NCBI GenBank assembly: GCA_963932465.1
Contig: OZ010795.1
Span: 517,271,451-517,335,450, forward strand
From: Maratus speciosus
Taxonomy: Eukaryota; Arthropoda; Arachnida; Araneae; Salticidae
Length of the DNA stretch: 64,000 bases
Reading direction: 5' to 3'
Part shown: positions 1 to 11,573 of the stretch, one piece after another
Position numbering within the stretch: position 1 is the first letter of the stretch
Layout: every line of letters begins with the position of its first letter
Made by a program: the position numbers and the translations under genes
Notes under the pieces: model-generated
The model's database searches: none
What the model was told of the DNA's origin: nothing
Seen by the model: the letters and a program-made list of their open reading frames with translations, nothing else

Positions 1-820
1 TTAAAATAATAGTTATATTATACATGCTTCATTTTAAAATGTTTTTAAGATCTATATTTAAAACATCAAAAAGTAAAATTGAAATGTATGGCTTAAGTTA
101 AAGTGTTTTACAACTAAAAATATCCATTTTATTTACTTTAAAACACATTTTTTTTTTTTTAATTTTCCTAAAAAACGAAAGTAAATAAAAATTTCTAAAA
201 GCTTTATTAATCAAACACTTGAGTAGTGATTTTTATTTATTTATTTTTTTTTTTTTTTTTGTACTTGCAACTTTAATTTAAAATAATATATGTTAAGTAT
301 GCTTTAATTTAAAATGTTTTTAAGACCTATATTTAAGACAGCAAAAGGTAAAAATTAAATGTATGGCTTAAGTTAAAGGATTTTACAACTAAAAATACTT
401 ATTTTCTTTACTTTAAAACTCAATATATTTTTTTCATAAAAAAGGGAAAGCGAATAAAATTTTTTAAATGCATTATTAGACGCTTAAGTTGTGATTTTAT
501 TTTTTATTACTCGCAACTTGTGTTTCCTATATTTCAACCTATATTTAAGACAGCATAAATTAAAGTGCTTTACAACTGAATAATATTGATTTTCTTTTAT
601 TTTAAACACAATATTTCGGAGAAAAAACGAAAGTTAATAAAATTTTCTAAATGCTTTATTAATCAAACACTTAGGTAGTGATGTGATTTTTTTTTATCGC
701 AACTTTAGTTTAAAATAATAGTCATATTATGCATGCTTTATTTTAAAATGTTTTTAAGACAGCAAAAAGTAAAACTTAAATGCATGTCATAAGTTAAAGA
801 GTTTTGCAACTAGTAATATT
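1..820. repeat. AT-rich tandem repeat, about 3.5 degenerate copies
   Basis: The same block recurs from about 3, 281 and 713, with a shorter copy around 530. Shared landmarks are a TTTTAAAATGTTTTTAAGA segment, a TATGGCTTAAGTTAAAG segment, a TTTTACAACTAA segment and a poly-T run followed by a short CGCAACTTTA-like stretch. Copy lengths differ (about 180-280 bp) because of indels. No coding potential is seen, and the array probably extends beyond the left edge. Confidence 0.7.
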
Positions 821-1940
821 AACTTTACTTTTAACAAATCATTTTCTCCGTTTCCCTAATTTCTAATTCAAGCGGAACAGACATATTTGAAATCTAAATC
901 ATTTATAAAGTCTATAAATATCAATTTAAAAATAGAAACAAAAATTATACCTATTCACTTAAAAGTAAATGAGCACAAAGACGTTATTAAGAAATAAACA
1001 CTCGTGTCAATAAGTTATTAATATATATATTTCTTTTTATGAATTCAAAACCCATTTTGAAAAGTTTCTGCATGAATGCCACTTAAAATCCGTTCTCTGA
1101 TATAATAACTCAATTTATAAACATAGATAGAACAAAATCTAAATTGACAAGCGTTAACACCCTCTTCCCCAAATGTTTGTATTTTTCATAGTTAATAAAC
1201 ATAATCTCATTATTCCAATGGGGAACATTTGCCTGTAAATACAAGATAATAATTTAGGATAAATTGGGTGAAGATGCCGTAGTTTTTGACTTTATTGTTT
1301 TAAAAATCGTCTGTTGTTTTTATTTGTTATTCATTGATTTCTTGTAAAAGTTTGCATCCTTATGTATCATTTTAAACCTTATTTAATTTTATAGATATTA
1401 TATAAAGTATCAAAAAATTTGTTTTTGTAAACACTTGCATTACGGAATCTTACCCATACCAATGTGTAAGATGGCGAACTATCTAGGGGTAAGATGCCTT
1501 GTATGAATGTAAAAAACGTTGGTAATTTAATAAAAGGACAAACTAATATTTGAAAAAAAAAAGTTATGTCCTACTTAATGTTTAAAAGACTTGTGGCTCT
1601 TAAGTATGCCGATTTTTAAACATTATAATAAGTTTAAATACGATAAAACCACTGTGATAAAGGGCTTTAGAGTGCAGCTTTTTTGTTGGTGTTTTTCATA
1701 TGCCCCTTTGTTCTTTTCAGCTATAACTCAGATCTGCCACAGACTGCACATTTGATTAGAAACTTTGTGCAACTTTTATAAAACCAACAGTTTCACTGAA
1801 TGCACTTGATCCAATCACATTTTTCAGAGATTTTTATTGCACTCTGCTAGACACTCTGAACACTGATTCTCATTCACTTGAAAAAAATCTTCATTTTCTG
1901 AACCCCGTTAGGAATTTAATACGTTATTTTTACAAAGCAG
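821..1940. other. Non-coding stretch, no gene seen
   Basis: AT-rich sequence without an open frame that looks coding. A GGGGTAAGATGCC motif near 1,484 and its inverse near 2,424 could be the ends of an old pogo/Tigger-like transposon, but the interior gives no support. Confidence 0.4.
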
Positions 1941-2021
1941 ATCAAATTAGTGAGTTTTTAGGGTCTGCGGTGTCTTGATGGAAGTTGGGGAGCGTAGCTC
2001 GTAGGGGGCAGAAGACCCTAG
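1941..2021 (+). mobile_element. Helitron 3' terminus (solo or truncated copy)
   Basis: The segment matches the 3' end of the two Helitrons at 26.6-29.8 kb: a GATCAAATTAG stretch, a GGTCTGCGGTGTC stretch, the GAGCGTAGCTC hairpin and the terminal CTAG (2,018-2,021) followed by T. A terminal hairpin plus CTRR-T is the known Helitron 3' signature. The distal hairpin is decayed (GACC instead of GCCCC). No matching 5' end was found upstream. Confidence 0.55.
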
Positions 2022-3454
2022 TTATCTAAAACTATATATTATATACTACCGATTTTTACATTTATTAAAATTATTTATAACTGCATTTAACATCAAATTT
2101 TTAACAATAATTAAAATTAATATTTAATAGCCAATTACTTATAAAGCGAATAAAGTTTATTTATATGGCAGAATACATATAGAAACCTTTCAAATTATGT
2201 TCATCTTAGATTTTAATATCGCTTTATGTCATTTTAAACATTTAGAAAATTTAGGATTTTAATCAATGATTTTTTTAATCAGTTGTTTAAAATCACGATT
2301 TAATCACTGATTTAAATTATCTGATTAAAATCCTTGACAAGTTAGTTAATAGCCAAGAGCAATTTAAACAATGAAGAAACAACCAGGCATTTGACCGCAA
2401 CAGAAAATAACCGGCACTTTACCAAGGAGCATCTTACCCCCAAAATTTTCGTCGACTCACCCCAAAGTGTCGCGCAAGACGCCGGTGCCCCCCCCCCCCC
2501 CCCCCCCAACTGACATGAAGAAGCGGGAACCGGCCACCATTTATACTTTGCAGAAAGGCCAGGTACCAGTACTCTCTAAAAATATCAAATTTATTTATCT
2601 GGTGTTTAAACTAAGACTTATATATATAGGCAAATAAAGAAGTATCGTAAAAGATTTTGGACACTTACCAGAAGTGTTAAGACGAAATAGCAATAAAAAA
2701 GTACCACTTAAAAATTTTTTAAAAAGAACGCAAATGGAAATTAAAGTATCATCAGGGAACCCTCTTCCTTACAACTGAGCACGGGTTTCCGTACAGCGCC
2801 TGCGCATACGAAAACTACGTGATTCGGTGTCTTGTACAACACGTCATCTCACCTCAAGTTACTCTAAGGAAAAAGAGAACAAAAAGACTACATTTAATTT
2901 GCATTAAAGAATACCGCAGAATACATCTATAAACATAAATTTATGATTTTTTTTAAATTTAAAAATTTAAAACGTATTTTTATTTAAATTTATAAATTTT
3001 GAACTTGTTGATCTAAAATTAATCTTGCTGTTTCTCAAATCAAAATTGCCTCTTTCTGACACATTTTAAAATTAATTTTTGTTCTCAAACCCATAAAATT
3101 GGCAGGTTTTCTTATTGAGAAACAACATAATGGAACAGGGCTTATATATATATATATATATATAATTTGTTAAAGGCATAAGAAGTTTCGGAAACCACTG
3201 TCAAAGTTGACGTTTTGAACCAAATTTGTGTCCCGGACAGCGCTGGAAAATAAAATAAAATAAAAGTGCCATTTTGAAACACCAATCACTTATAACACAA
3301 GTTGTAATTCATTTATCGAAAAAAGAAAAAAATGTCTGTTCGATTGCAAATCCTTTTAACAATCATTCCAGCATCTGTCATGGTTTTTATGTTTAAAAAT
3401 CAGTCAGAAAGTTGCGCGTTGTTGAACGGAAAAAAATATTTTTTTGAGAACCGC
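2022..3454. other. Non-coding stretch, no gene seen
   Basis: AT-rich DNA with a 20-C run, a short TA run near 3,145-3,165 and scattered homopolymers. The open frame beginning at 3,332 runs into the MITE that starts at 3,455 and is not considered a gene. Confidence 0.4.
2488..2507. repeat. Poly-C tract
   Basis: Twenty consecutive C residues. Length is likely to be unstable in sequencing. Confidence 0.95.
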
Positions 3455-3884
3455 CTAAAGGCTGTTCTTAACTGCTCTACTCAACAAGCGCAAAACGTTT
3501 TGATACATTTACAAATTCATTTTTCAACTGAAAGATATAAAATTGGAAAGCCTGACCATGGAAACGATTTAGAATCGAACTGTGTTTTTCATTTTTTTAT
3601 CCATAAATTACCTGTTGAGTTACAAGCGATTTTGATCCCATGACAAACACGCTTTCAAACTTTCTTGAGTGCTTATCCTTGTTTCGCGCGGAAATTCGGT
3701 TCAGAGCGCCCACTTTGACGCTATTTTCTGTAACATCTATTGCTTTTTCAAAAAAAAACTGAAAAAACAACTGGATGTCATTGTTTTTGAACAACAAAAC
3801 TTGCTAGTTCCATGCATTTCCGAACAAAAATAAATTTAAACTTATGTCAGGAAGCTGCCCTTTTGGATCTGAGAACAGCCTTAA
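3455..3884. mobile_element. TTAA-flanked MITE, copy 1
   Basis: This is one of four copies (others at 21,519, 24,986 and 33,112) of a ~430-bp element. The best ends read TTAAGGCTGTTCTCAA and TTGAGAACAGCCTTAA. Interior landmarks shared by all copies are an AAACGTTTTGACACATTTAC segment, a GGAAAGCCTGACCATGG segment and an AAAACTTATGTCAG segment near the right end. The right TTAA is intact at 3,881-3,884; the left end has decayed to CTAAAG. A TTAA target is typical of piggyBac-type elements, so a non-autonomous piggyBac relative is likely. It has no transposase. Confidence 0.7.
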
Positions 3885-4302
3885 GTCATATATGAGGACA
3901 TCAGAAGCCAAGGGGTACAAGTGACAAAATATCGATTTGGAGTAAATTGAGTTCAAAGATAATTGACGTTAAAGTTGAACATCAATAATAATTGACTGAA
4001 TTGAAATAGGAAACTGCTGCTTGTTTCACAGTGGTCTTTTAACTCTTATTTCAATAAATGTAAAAAACGTAGAGTGCAATTTTCTTTAAATTTATATTTA
4101 ATCAATATTGATCATTATTCGGCAACAGTGGTTGATCCCCAAATCACAACACTTAATAAGAAAATAACTTATATTTCTTTACCTGAAAAGAAACTAGTAT
4201 GTTGTGGCCATCACAAAACTTTCTTCTATATAAATCACTTCAATTAAATCATTTAAATAGTAAAAGAAATTACATCAATTTGGAACCAATTCGTATCAAA
4301 GT

Positions 4303-4545
4303 ATACACTGTAAACTGAAATGTCTGAAATTCAGTCATTTAAGTGTCTGAAACGTAGTGTTCAATTTTCAGACGTTTTAAAATGTCTGAAAATTTTAAGA
4401 CACTTCTTGCGTCTGAATTTCAGACACTTAAGTGTCTGAAACAGGAGTGTTCGATTTTCAGACGTTTTAAAACGTCTTAAAATTTTTAGACACTTCTTGT
4501 GTCTGAATTTCAGACATTTCAAATGTCTTAATTGCGGCCATCTTT
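4303..4545. repeat. Palindrome-rich repeat (TCAGACACTTAAGTGTCTGA type), two ~110-bp units
   Basis: Two direct ~110-bp units (about 4,330-4,438 and 4,439-4,545) carry repeated TCAGAC/GTCTGA motifs arranged as short palindromes. The block begins with CACTGTAAACTG at 4,303, and a related block at 11,345-11,573 ends with TTTGCAGTG. CACTG at one end and CAGTG at the other suggest a CACTG-ended non-autonomous DNA element, but neither copy shows both ends. Confidence 0.55.
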
Positions 4546-4625
4546 GAGCCTTTTTTTTCAACAATGGGAAGCCATCTTTGACCACTTTTCATTCTAAGCC
4601 ATATACGCAGCCATATTTGACCACA

Positions 4626-5074
4626 TTGAATCAATTTTTATAAATGGGAATAATCTGTTACCATAAGGCTAATGTCAAACGGACGTCTTTTTGCACGCCT
4701 TTTCCCTTGCGTATTATCCCTACACAATCCCGCTAGCATTGTGTAGGGATAATACGTAAGGATAAAAGCGTGCAAAAAGACGTCCGTCTGACATTAGCCT
4801 AAAGCAGAGCTGATTGCAGCGTGGTAAAACTGGGATGCTTCGGTACGAAGTTTTCATAAAGCTGATATTTCAAATCATTTTTGACCTTATGATGATTGTA
4901 ATCAGTATTTTGTAGTTTTAGAATAGACTAATATCTATATATTTTCACCTAAATATGTATCTATGTGATATCATATATGCCTTACGGCATCCAAAATGTT
5001 TATTACTTTTAGTGCGAACTTTCAAAGACCTAATATTCATTCGCGCCCGTCCCCACAGCTTTGATATACTGTTA

Positions 5075-5110
<36 letters not shown>

Positions 5111-5385
5111 AAAAAAAATTAAGCCTACTCGATGCTATCAATACATATTTGGATAAATATATCTTTTTCTTTAACCTAATCATGCTCTAAAAATACAAAA
5201 TATTTATTAAAATAAGTATAAGATCAAAACAAATTTAAAATGTCAGATTTATGGATATTGCATACCAAATTTGGGGGCCCGTAAAGCTAAAGGCCCATAG
5301 AAACAGCCCAGTTTGCCCATGCTGCAATCAGCTCTGCTTTATGGTAACAAATTATTCCCATTTATAAAAAATGATTCATTTCTTC
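4626..5385. repeat. Inverted repeat pair, left arm interrupted by a MITE
   Basis: The left arm (4,626-4,666 plus 4,803-4,833) is the inverse of 5,312-5,380. Shared segments include TTTTTATAAATGGGAATAAT, GTTACCATAA and GCAGAGCTGATTGCAGC. The two arms are about 450 bp apart, with a poly-A tract between them. The right arm lacks the MITE at 4,667-4,799 and so preserves the unoccupied site. Confidence 0.75.
4667..4799. mobile_element. PIF/Harbinger-like foldback MITE, 133 bp, TAA target duplication
   Basis: The element is almost entirely a hairpin: two ~60-bp arms beginning GGCTAATGTCA, separated by a short loop around 4,730. It is flanked by TAA at 4,664-4,666 and 4,800-4,802. The unoccupied site in the inverted repeat at 5,312-5,380 (read on the minus strand) has ACCATAAAGCAGAGC with a single TAA, which proves the boundaries. 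A 3-bp TWA duplication is characteristic of PIF/Harbinger. There is no coding capacity. Confidence 0.8.
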
Positions 5386-5546
5386 AGAAAGAATCCCATC
5401 CCTGCTTTGTTGTACATTTTTTTCCCATTGAAATTAGATATTCCCAGTGAATTATTTTAAGCAGTTTTTGCATTTTTATTTCAAAATTGAGTATGAAACT
5501 CTTACTTTTTTTTTTTCTTCCTTCATTTTTATTATTATACTATTTA

Positions 5547-5713
5547 CAGGGCTCGCAGTGTTCCTAAAATTTTCATCCTTGCTACCACTATTTTAAAAAG
5601 ATAATCTTTATCGTATATTTCTATTATAAATGTTAAAGGAATGTAACACGAAGAAGTTTTACTTTAAATACTGGTAGCAAAATGCGAAAATTTTAGGAAC
5701 GCTGCGAGCCATG
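5547..5713. mobile_element. Small TIR element (MITE), 6-bp flanking repeat TATTTA
   Basis: The ends are inverted copies over about 45 bp, CAGGGCTCGCAGTGTTCC on the left and GGAACGCTGCGAGCCATG on the right, with inner GCTACCA boxes. TATTTA directly abuts both ends (5,541-5,546 and 5,714-5,719). The CAGGG start resembles hAT ends, but hAT duplications are 8 bp, so the superfamily is uncertain. Confidence 0.65.
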
Positions 5714-5719
5714 TATTTA

Positions 5720-6878
5720 TCATTACCAAGAAATACTGAAAAATTTGACAATCACACATCGGCGGCTGAGATGAACAGTAGTTATAGGATTCTGGATGGA
5801 CAGCATGTCTATTTGACACTTTTTAAACGATAAATAATATAGTAAATATAACTGGAAACAGAAATCCTTTATCATGAATATCTTTCATTTCTGCTCCCCA
5901 CGAAATTTGTAGTCACACAAGCAATGGCAGTCACTAAAGCCATTTCTTATCCACATGATTGGTATATTGTTAACTACATTGAGAAAGAAACCAAATTAAA
6001 ATTGATATAAAGTAAATATCTTGTACTATTCTGTTCATTTCTTAGTAGAAAGTACAAGTTTCTTTCCTTGAAGTGTGCTTTGAAATATTTTAACGTTTAA
6101 ATATAATAATTCAAAAATAATACTATTAATGATAAATTAAAGGTTTTTCTTTCTCTGAATATTTTAAATTTGTCATACAAATATTAATATCTCAAAAAAA
6201 AAAAAAAAAAAAAAAACAGGCTGGTGTTATGAACTCCCTTTTTTTAAGTGAGAAAAAGAAAAAAAAGAAAAAGAAAGAATTTTGGGAAAATGTCCAAATA
6301 TATTAAAATTTGCTAAGCAGTCTATGTATATATTGTACAGCATTTTTAAGCAGTCTAGTGTAAAAAGAAAAACAATGAAGAAAAAAATCATAGAACCAGT
6401 TAATTCTACTCTATATATAGCGGATACCAGCAAATAGCGGATTAATTACGTGCTCCCGAAGCGTCCGCTATTCAGAGGTTTTGCTATTATATTCATTTAT
6501 AGGCGCATTCTAATTAAATAAAAAGTTTTTTTGTTACAGTGTAGGAATAATGCTCTAAATAAATTCTAGGTCCAGCGGTTGACATTAATCAATAATATTC
6601 GCAAAGTTACTTTAAAGTTTAAATCATATGAATCTAAATATCCATACATGCAAACCAACCAATTAATTACTTGATAAGTTACTCTATTTAATTTGTAGCA
6701 TTACAATGTGCATTTATACATTTTTTTTTTTTTAAATCATATAAAAACAAAATTGAAATGCAACAAAGATAACTTGCGTTGAGATGCTACATTATCAAAC
6801 ACAAACATAAAAAATAGACTTAAAATCCTATTTCATTTTTTTTTTTTGAAAATTAGTTTCTTTTTATTATTAATTTTC

Positions 6879-6914
<36 letters not shown>

Positions 6915-6993
6915 TTCAGATAAAAAAAAAAATCTTTGAGGTGAAAAGAAACTTCTAAAAATATTTTCCCCTATAAACATCGTAATAAAAATA
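5720..6993. other. Non-coding stretch, no gene seen
   Basis: AT-rich DNA with homopolymer runs (poly-A near 6,195; poly-T near 6,890). Open frames here are short and of low complexity. Confidence 0.4.
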
Positions 6994-7373
6994 CCGTATA
7001 TACTCGCGTATAAGTCGACCCCCTAACTTTCGAATGCAAATTCTGTAAAAAATCAAAAACGCGCGTATAAGTCGACCCCCTAACTTTTTACTTCAATTTT
7101 GCACAAAATCAAACCATAGATTTCACTTGCCAATGAGAAGGTAGTAAGTAAATAAAAACAAATCATTGAATTTATTTAAATGATAAATTATTATCATTTA
7201 TATATTTTATATAGTACTTTTTTTTTTATTCTTACACATAAAAAGAACATAATTTTGCAGTATTCGATGTTTATGTTTTTGCTTTTTTAACTGACTCGCG
7301 TATAAGTCGACCCCCCAAATTTGCTTACCGAAAATTGTCAGAAATTTCTCGACTTATACGTGAGTATATACGG
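6994..7373. mobile_element. TIR element with TATACTCGCGTATAAGTCGA ends
   Basis: The left end CCGTATATACTCGCGTATAA is mirrored by the right end ...TATACGTGAGTATATACGG, each next to TA (6,992-6,993 and 7,374-7,375). The subterminal GTATAAGTCGACCCCC motif is repeated twice on the left and once near 7,300. TA target use fits the Tc1/mariner superfamily. I recall similar termini from many animal genomes, but could not check. No transposase is present in 380 bp. Confidence 0.75.
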
Positions 7374-7375
7374 TA

Positions 7376-10300
7376 ATTTATTTAGGCATAAATTAAAAAA
7401 TTGAATAATATGAAAAAATATATACGTACACGGAGCAAACATAATCAAAAGAATAATCTTCAAAGCACATTCTTTCACAGAATCTTAAATATCAGCGAAG
7501 TTACATAACTCACCAATCAGATGGTAAACAATTAGAAAAGTATCTTCCCCTGTCATGGGCGAATGGGTCTTACTTATAACCATATAATTTTTTTTCTCAT
7601 ATTTTTTTTCATTTCTGTGTATGATACTCAACTTGATTTTTTAAATATTTTTTTAGCGCATATTGGATTAATTACACAGATTTTATTATTTGCTTAAAGC
7701 ATCTTTTAAATATGGCTCCATTTTAAAATTTAACCCAGGAGGACGGGCGCATGCCCAGGGTGTGAATAGTTTTTGTCACCAATAAATACAAATAATAATC
7801 GTCACTTTATTTAGTCGCAGACAATTGTTACAAATTCTGCGATAAAATAATTAGAAGATTATTTAACAAAAAATAATGGTAACAATTGTAAAAACCATAC
7901 GCACTCTGGGTCTGTCAGGCCTGGTGTTAATCTTTCCAGGTTAAATATGTTATGTAACACAGTAAATGTACATAAATAATTTTCTATTTTTAAACAAGTT
8001 TTCATAAAGATAATTAAAAATAAATAAATAAAAATAGTCGTTCAGTTGAATACTATAGGAGAGATTTATTTCACATTGGAAAATTGAAACTTATAAACTA
8101 TTCTGAAATTCATAAAAACTTTCATTCTTATGCTTTTGTGATTTCTTTTCATGCTCTTGTATCCACTGTATGAAGCGAAAAAAAAAAGATTGATAACATT
8201 TCTCAATATGAATTTCTAAATTTATCAATATGAAAAAAAATATATTTCAATGATAGGAGTACTGGTCCCAAGGGCCAGTAAGAATGAGAGTTCACTGGTC
8301 AACAGTCATCATCACTGGCCCGCTACATAAAATTCAACTAAGTACCTTTAACACTTTGAGTGACAACCACTCCCCCCCACCCCTCCTGTTAGACTATAAA
8401 CAAACTTTCCTTTGCAGTTACCCAAAATTTGGCTTAGGGGGAGGGGGGATGAAAAAGGTCTTAAGGCTACAAAAACTTAGAGAAATGCTGTTTCGTAAAA
8501 GAAATTCTGTTCTTTACTATATAATAATAATAATAATAATAAAAGAAAATTAATTTTAACACATGACAACATATATCCTTCCTCCCCGCCCCCGGCCAAT
8601 ACTCACATTCTGCGAGATAACAAGGACCATTATCGCCATATAAAAAACATATATTAATCGATATAGGATTAAAATCTTATGGAAAAGTTGAAGGAGTACA
8701 TGAACTTCAAACACAAAATTCACTTAAAATTTAACACACGAAGCATGGTTATAGAAAAAAGTTTAATTCTTATTAAACGCGTGACTGGACGGGAATAAAC
8801 AAGTATAAAAATAATCATTTGTTAATACACATTATTTACACTTAATTACTAATGCGAAAATTCTCACTAATAATCAAGATATAGGTATATACTACTTATT
8901 TGCAATCATAAAAAAAATTATCATTTAAGCAACACATAGGTAATTATAAAAAAAAGTAAAATTGACACACTAAACATACAATTGTAAAATTTTAAAAGAT
9001 TTTATTAATTCTCAAGAGATTTTTTAAGAAGAGACAGCGTCAGCAATTTAAACAAATTAGCATGATAAACTTTAATATTAAGAGTGCAATATATTATTTT
9101 AATATACCTATTAAATAATTACGTTCATTCTAAAATAGAAAAATAAAAAACCAGTAAGGAGTTACCTGTAAATACAATAATCCAATAGAAGAATTTTTAA
9201 CGCATATTTTTATGCATTATCATGTTTTATTTAAATTAAAACATTATTAATAAACACTGTGAATCTTTGATATTGATACCACAATATTAAATAATCAGGT
9301 AGAATAATGCCAAGCACAGTTAGTAAGATTGTGGCGGTAGGGATCTTTACTTTATTATTGTATAGGAAAATGCTTGTCTTCAAAAACATTTACGCCTCAC
9401 TACAAGTTTTAAATGATGAATCCACCGTAATAAAGTTGCATGAGAGAATGATTAATATTACTGTTTCTGGAGATTGATATTTAATTAAGAAATCGTTGAT
9501 TTAGGCTACTAGGTCCGATTTGAGAACTGATGATGGTTCCATTGAGGTTTTCGATAAAAATGTTATATCCTTAATACAGTAGGTTTTTTCATGCTTAAGT
9601 ATCTCGGAATTAATGCGGATGTGAACTTGATTCGACGGCCATGCTTGTAAAGCTGGGCACATGGTAGGCTTAGCGGTTTTAAAACGTTCGAAATTAGAAG
9701 AAATGAACAGTGCGAGACCACGCAACAACCACGAAAAACACTGACAGGATGCAGAAAGGGTACAACTCCACGATTAAAATGCCGGGAATAATTATTCGAA
9801 CAGAAAAATGAATAAAAAACAAAGTGCTAAGACTTGTAAATACTCAAAGAATTCTCGCTTCAACACTCCGCTGTTACATTCGACACTGTCTCAGTTACGC
9901 ATGCGCGGCTAATTCTACGCTTCTTCTTCTTTTTTTTTTACCTATCTCTGTCTCTGCGATATGGAAAGATTTGCCATTTAAGAAAGTTGTCGAATGTTCC
10001 ACAATAGAAAAGAAATTAGTAATAATAAAATTTGGGGTTTTTGTTTTTATGCGATACACTTTTTTACGAACAATATTATTAATAAACCTTTTCATTTTTT
10101 TCTATTTTACTATTTTAAGCAGGTACATCTGTATCAAAAACTTTATTTTTCTACAAGCTTTTGAGTAGTAATGTAGGTCCATGAGTGTGTGTGTGTGTGG
10201 GGGGGGGGGATTACGAAGGGAGATTTTGAAATTTAATGACATTTTCTTTATATTTGATTATTAAGAAAATATTAAAATGCATTCGTCCCAGTGCCTTAGA

Positions 10301-10692
10301 GAATAATCAAACACCCCTAAAGCCCACATAGAAGAGAAAATTTAACTCTGCTCGCCTTTTAACGTTCACGTGTTTCTATTTAAAACAGAGGTTTTCTATT
10401 TGTGGTGCTATATTTCAAGGATCAGGAAGACAGAACCCCCACCTCCCTTCCCCTCCAAATAAAAACTGCTTCAGTTCTTGATTTTGAAAAATGTTGTTAC
10501 AAATTTATTTCCGAATATCTAATATTTCTTAATTGTAAATTTGTTCTATTGCTTTTATGTTTAAAAATTGTCTTGCATGGGGAGTTGTGACAAAATATTC
10601 TTAGTTTAGCTTATTTTATATTTGTGTTCTGCATTTTAAAAAGCGAATTAGGTAGTAGACTACAGGCATATCTGTTCCTCAGTCTTGCTCCT
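7376..10692. other. Long non-coding stretch, no gene seen
   Basis: AT-rich, low-complexity DNA. Open frames at 8,284-8,553, 9,501-9,728 and 9,824-10,168 are short, biased toward K/I/F residues and overlap frames on the other strand. Poly-G follows a GT run near 10,190-10,210. Confidence 0.4.
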
Positions 10693-10705
10693 CCCTACAT
10701 TTCTT

Positions 10706-10955
10706 GCCCCACCAGTGGCCGAGATGTTCTGCTCTCGAAACTGGTAGACGGGAGGTGCTGGGTTCAAAACCCATCACTCCTGTCGACGTAATCGTTCGGA
10801 GTTTTCCGTGGTTTTCTTCGAACCTTGGATTTCCTTGTGTAAATACGTGTTAGGTTTCCTTAGAAAGACCCCCACGGGGCACTCCCCCCCCCCCCCTTAG
10901 GGCCTATATCCCTCGTGTTGATATTTGGCCGTCATAAACGCAACCAACCAACCAA
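10706..10955 (+). mobile_element. tRNA-derived SINE, copy 1
   Basis: The head carries an A-box-like TGGCCGAGATG and a B-box-like GGGTTCAAAACCC, the internal pol III promoter layout of tRNA. The body contains GAGTTTTCCGTGGTTTTCTT, and the element ends in GGCCGTCATAAACGCAACC with a CCAA repeat tail. An imperfect 13-bp duplication (CCCTACATTTCTT at 10,693-10,705, CCCTATATTTTTT at 10,956-10,968) flanks it, so it is probably an older insertion than copy 2 at 43,647. Confidence 0.75.
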
Positions 10956-11344
10956 CCCTATATTTTTTTCTGCTCGCGTTCAAATCTTAGTATTTCAATT
11001 TTCAAGCTATATATATATTACTCTTTTAGTGGTAGTTTTCCGCATTCTCCGGCGTAGACCCATGAGTGTAAGTAATTTTTGAAAAACTTTATAATTTTGT
11101 GAAAAGTAATAATTTAATAACTTAATACATCATAAAATTAACTTAGTCCCAAAACTTGATAAATGGATTTGTACAATACTGACACACGTTCTATGTTCTA
11201 ATCAAATTTTTTCTTTTATAAAGTAATACCAAATTTTGTGTGCAGAACTGTATTTTAAACATTTTTCATTTATCCAAAATATTCTCTGGTGGTGCTGAAA
11301 AATATAATGACACAATCGTCATAGTTATGATGCTATTATATCAT

Positions 11345-11573
11345 ATCCAGACACTTAAATGTCTGAATTTCTAAATGTCTTAATTTCAGACATATAATCA
11401 CAATTAAGACATATTTTCCTGTTCATTTACATCATGATCATAGTAAGACACTTATGTGTCTTAAAGTAAGACATTTATTATGTCTGAATTTTCAGATTCA
11501 GACACTTAAGTGTCTGAAATTCTTTTTCAGACACATATGTGTCTGAATTTAAGACGTCTCTATTTGCAGTGTA
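11345..11573. repeat. Palindrome-rich repeat, second block of the TCAGACACTTAAGTGTCTGA family
   Basis: At least three nested short palindromes built on AGACACTTAAGTGTCT and AGACACATATGTGTCT. It ends TTTGCAGTGTAC, the inverse of the CACTGTAAA start of the block at 4,303. The left end is not identified. No coding potential. Confidence 0.55.

Noticed and set aside
3332..3643. 103-codon forward frame
   Set aside because: It crosses the left boundary of a MITE, and the corresponding part of the other MITE copies is not open.
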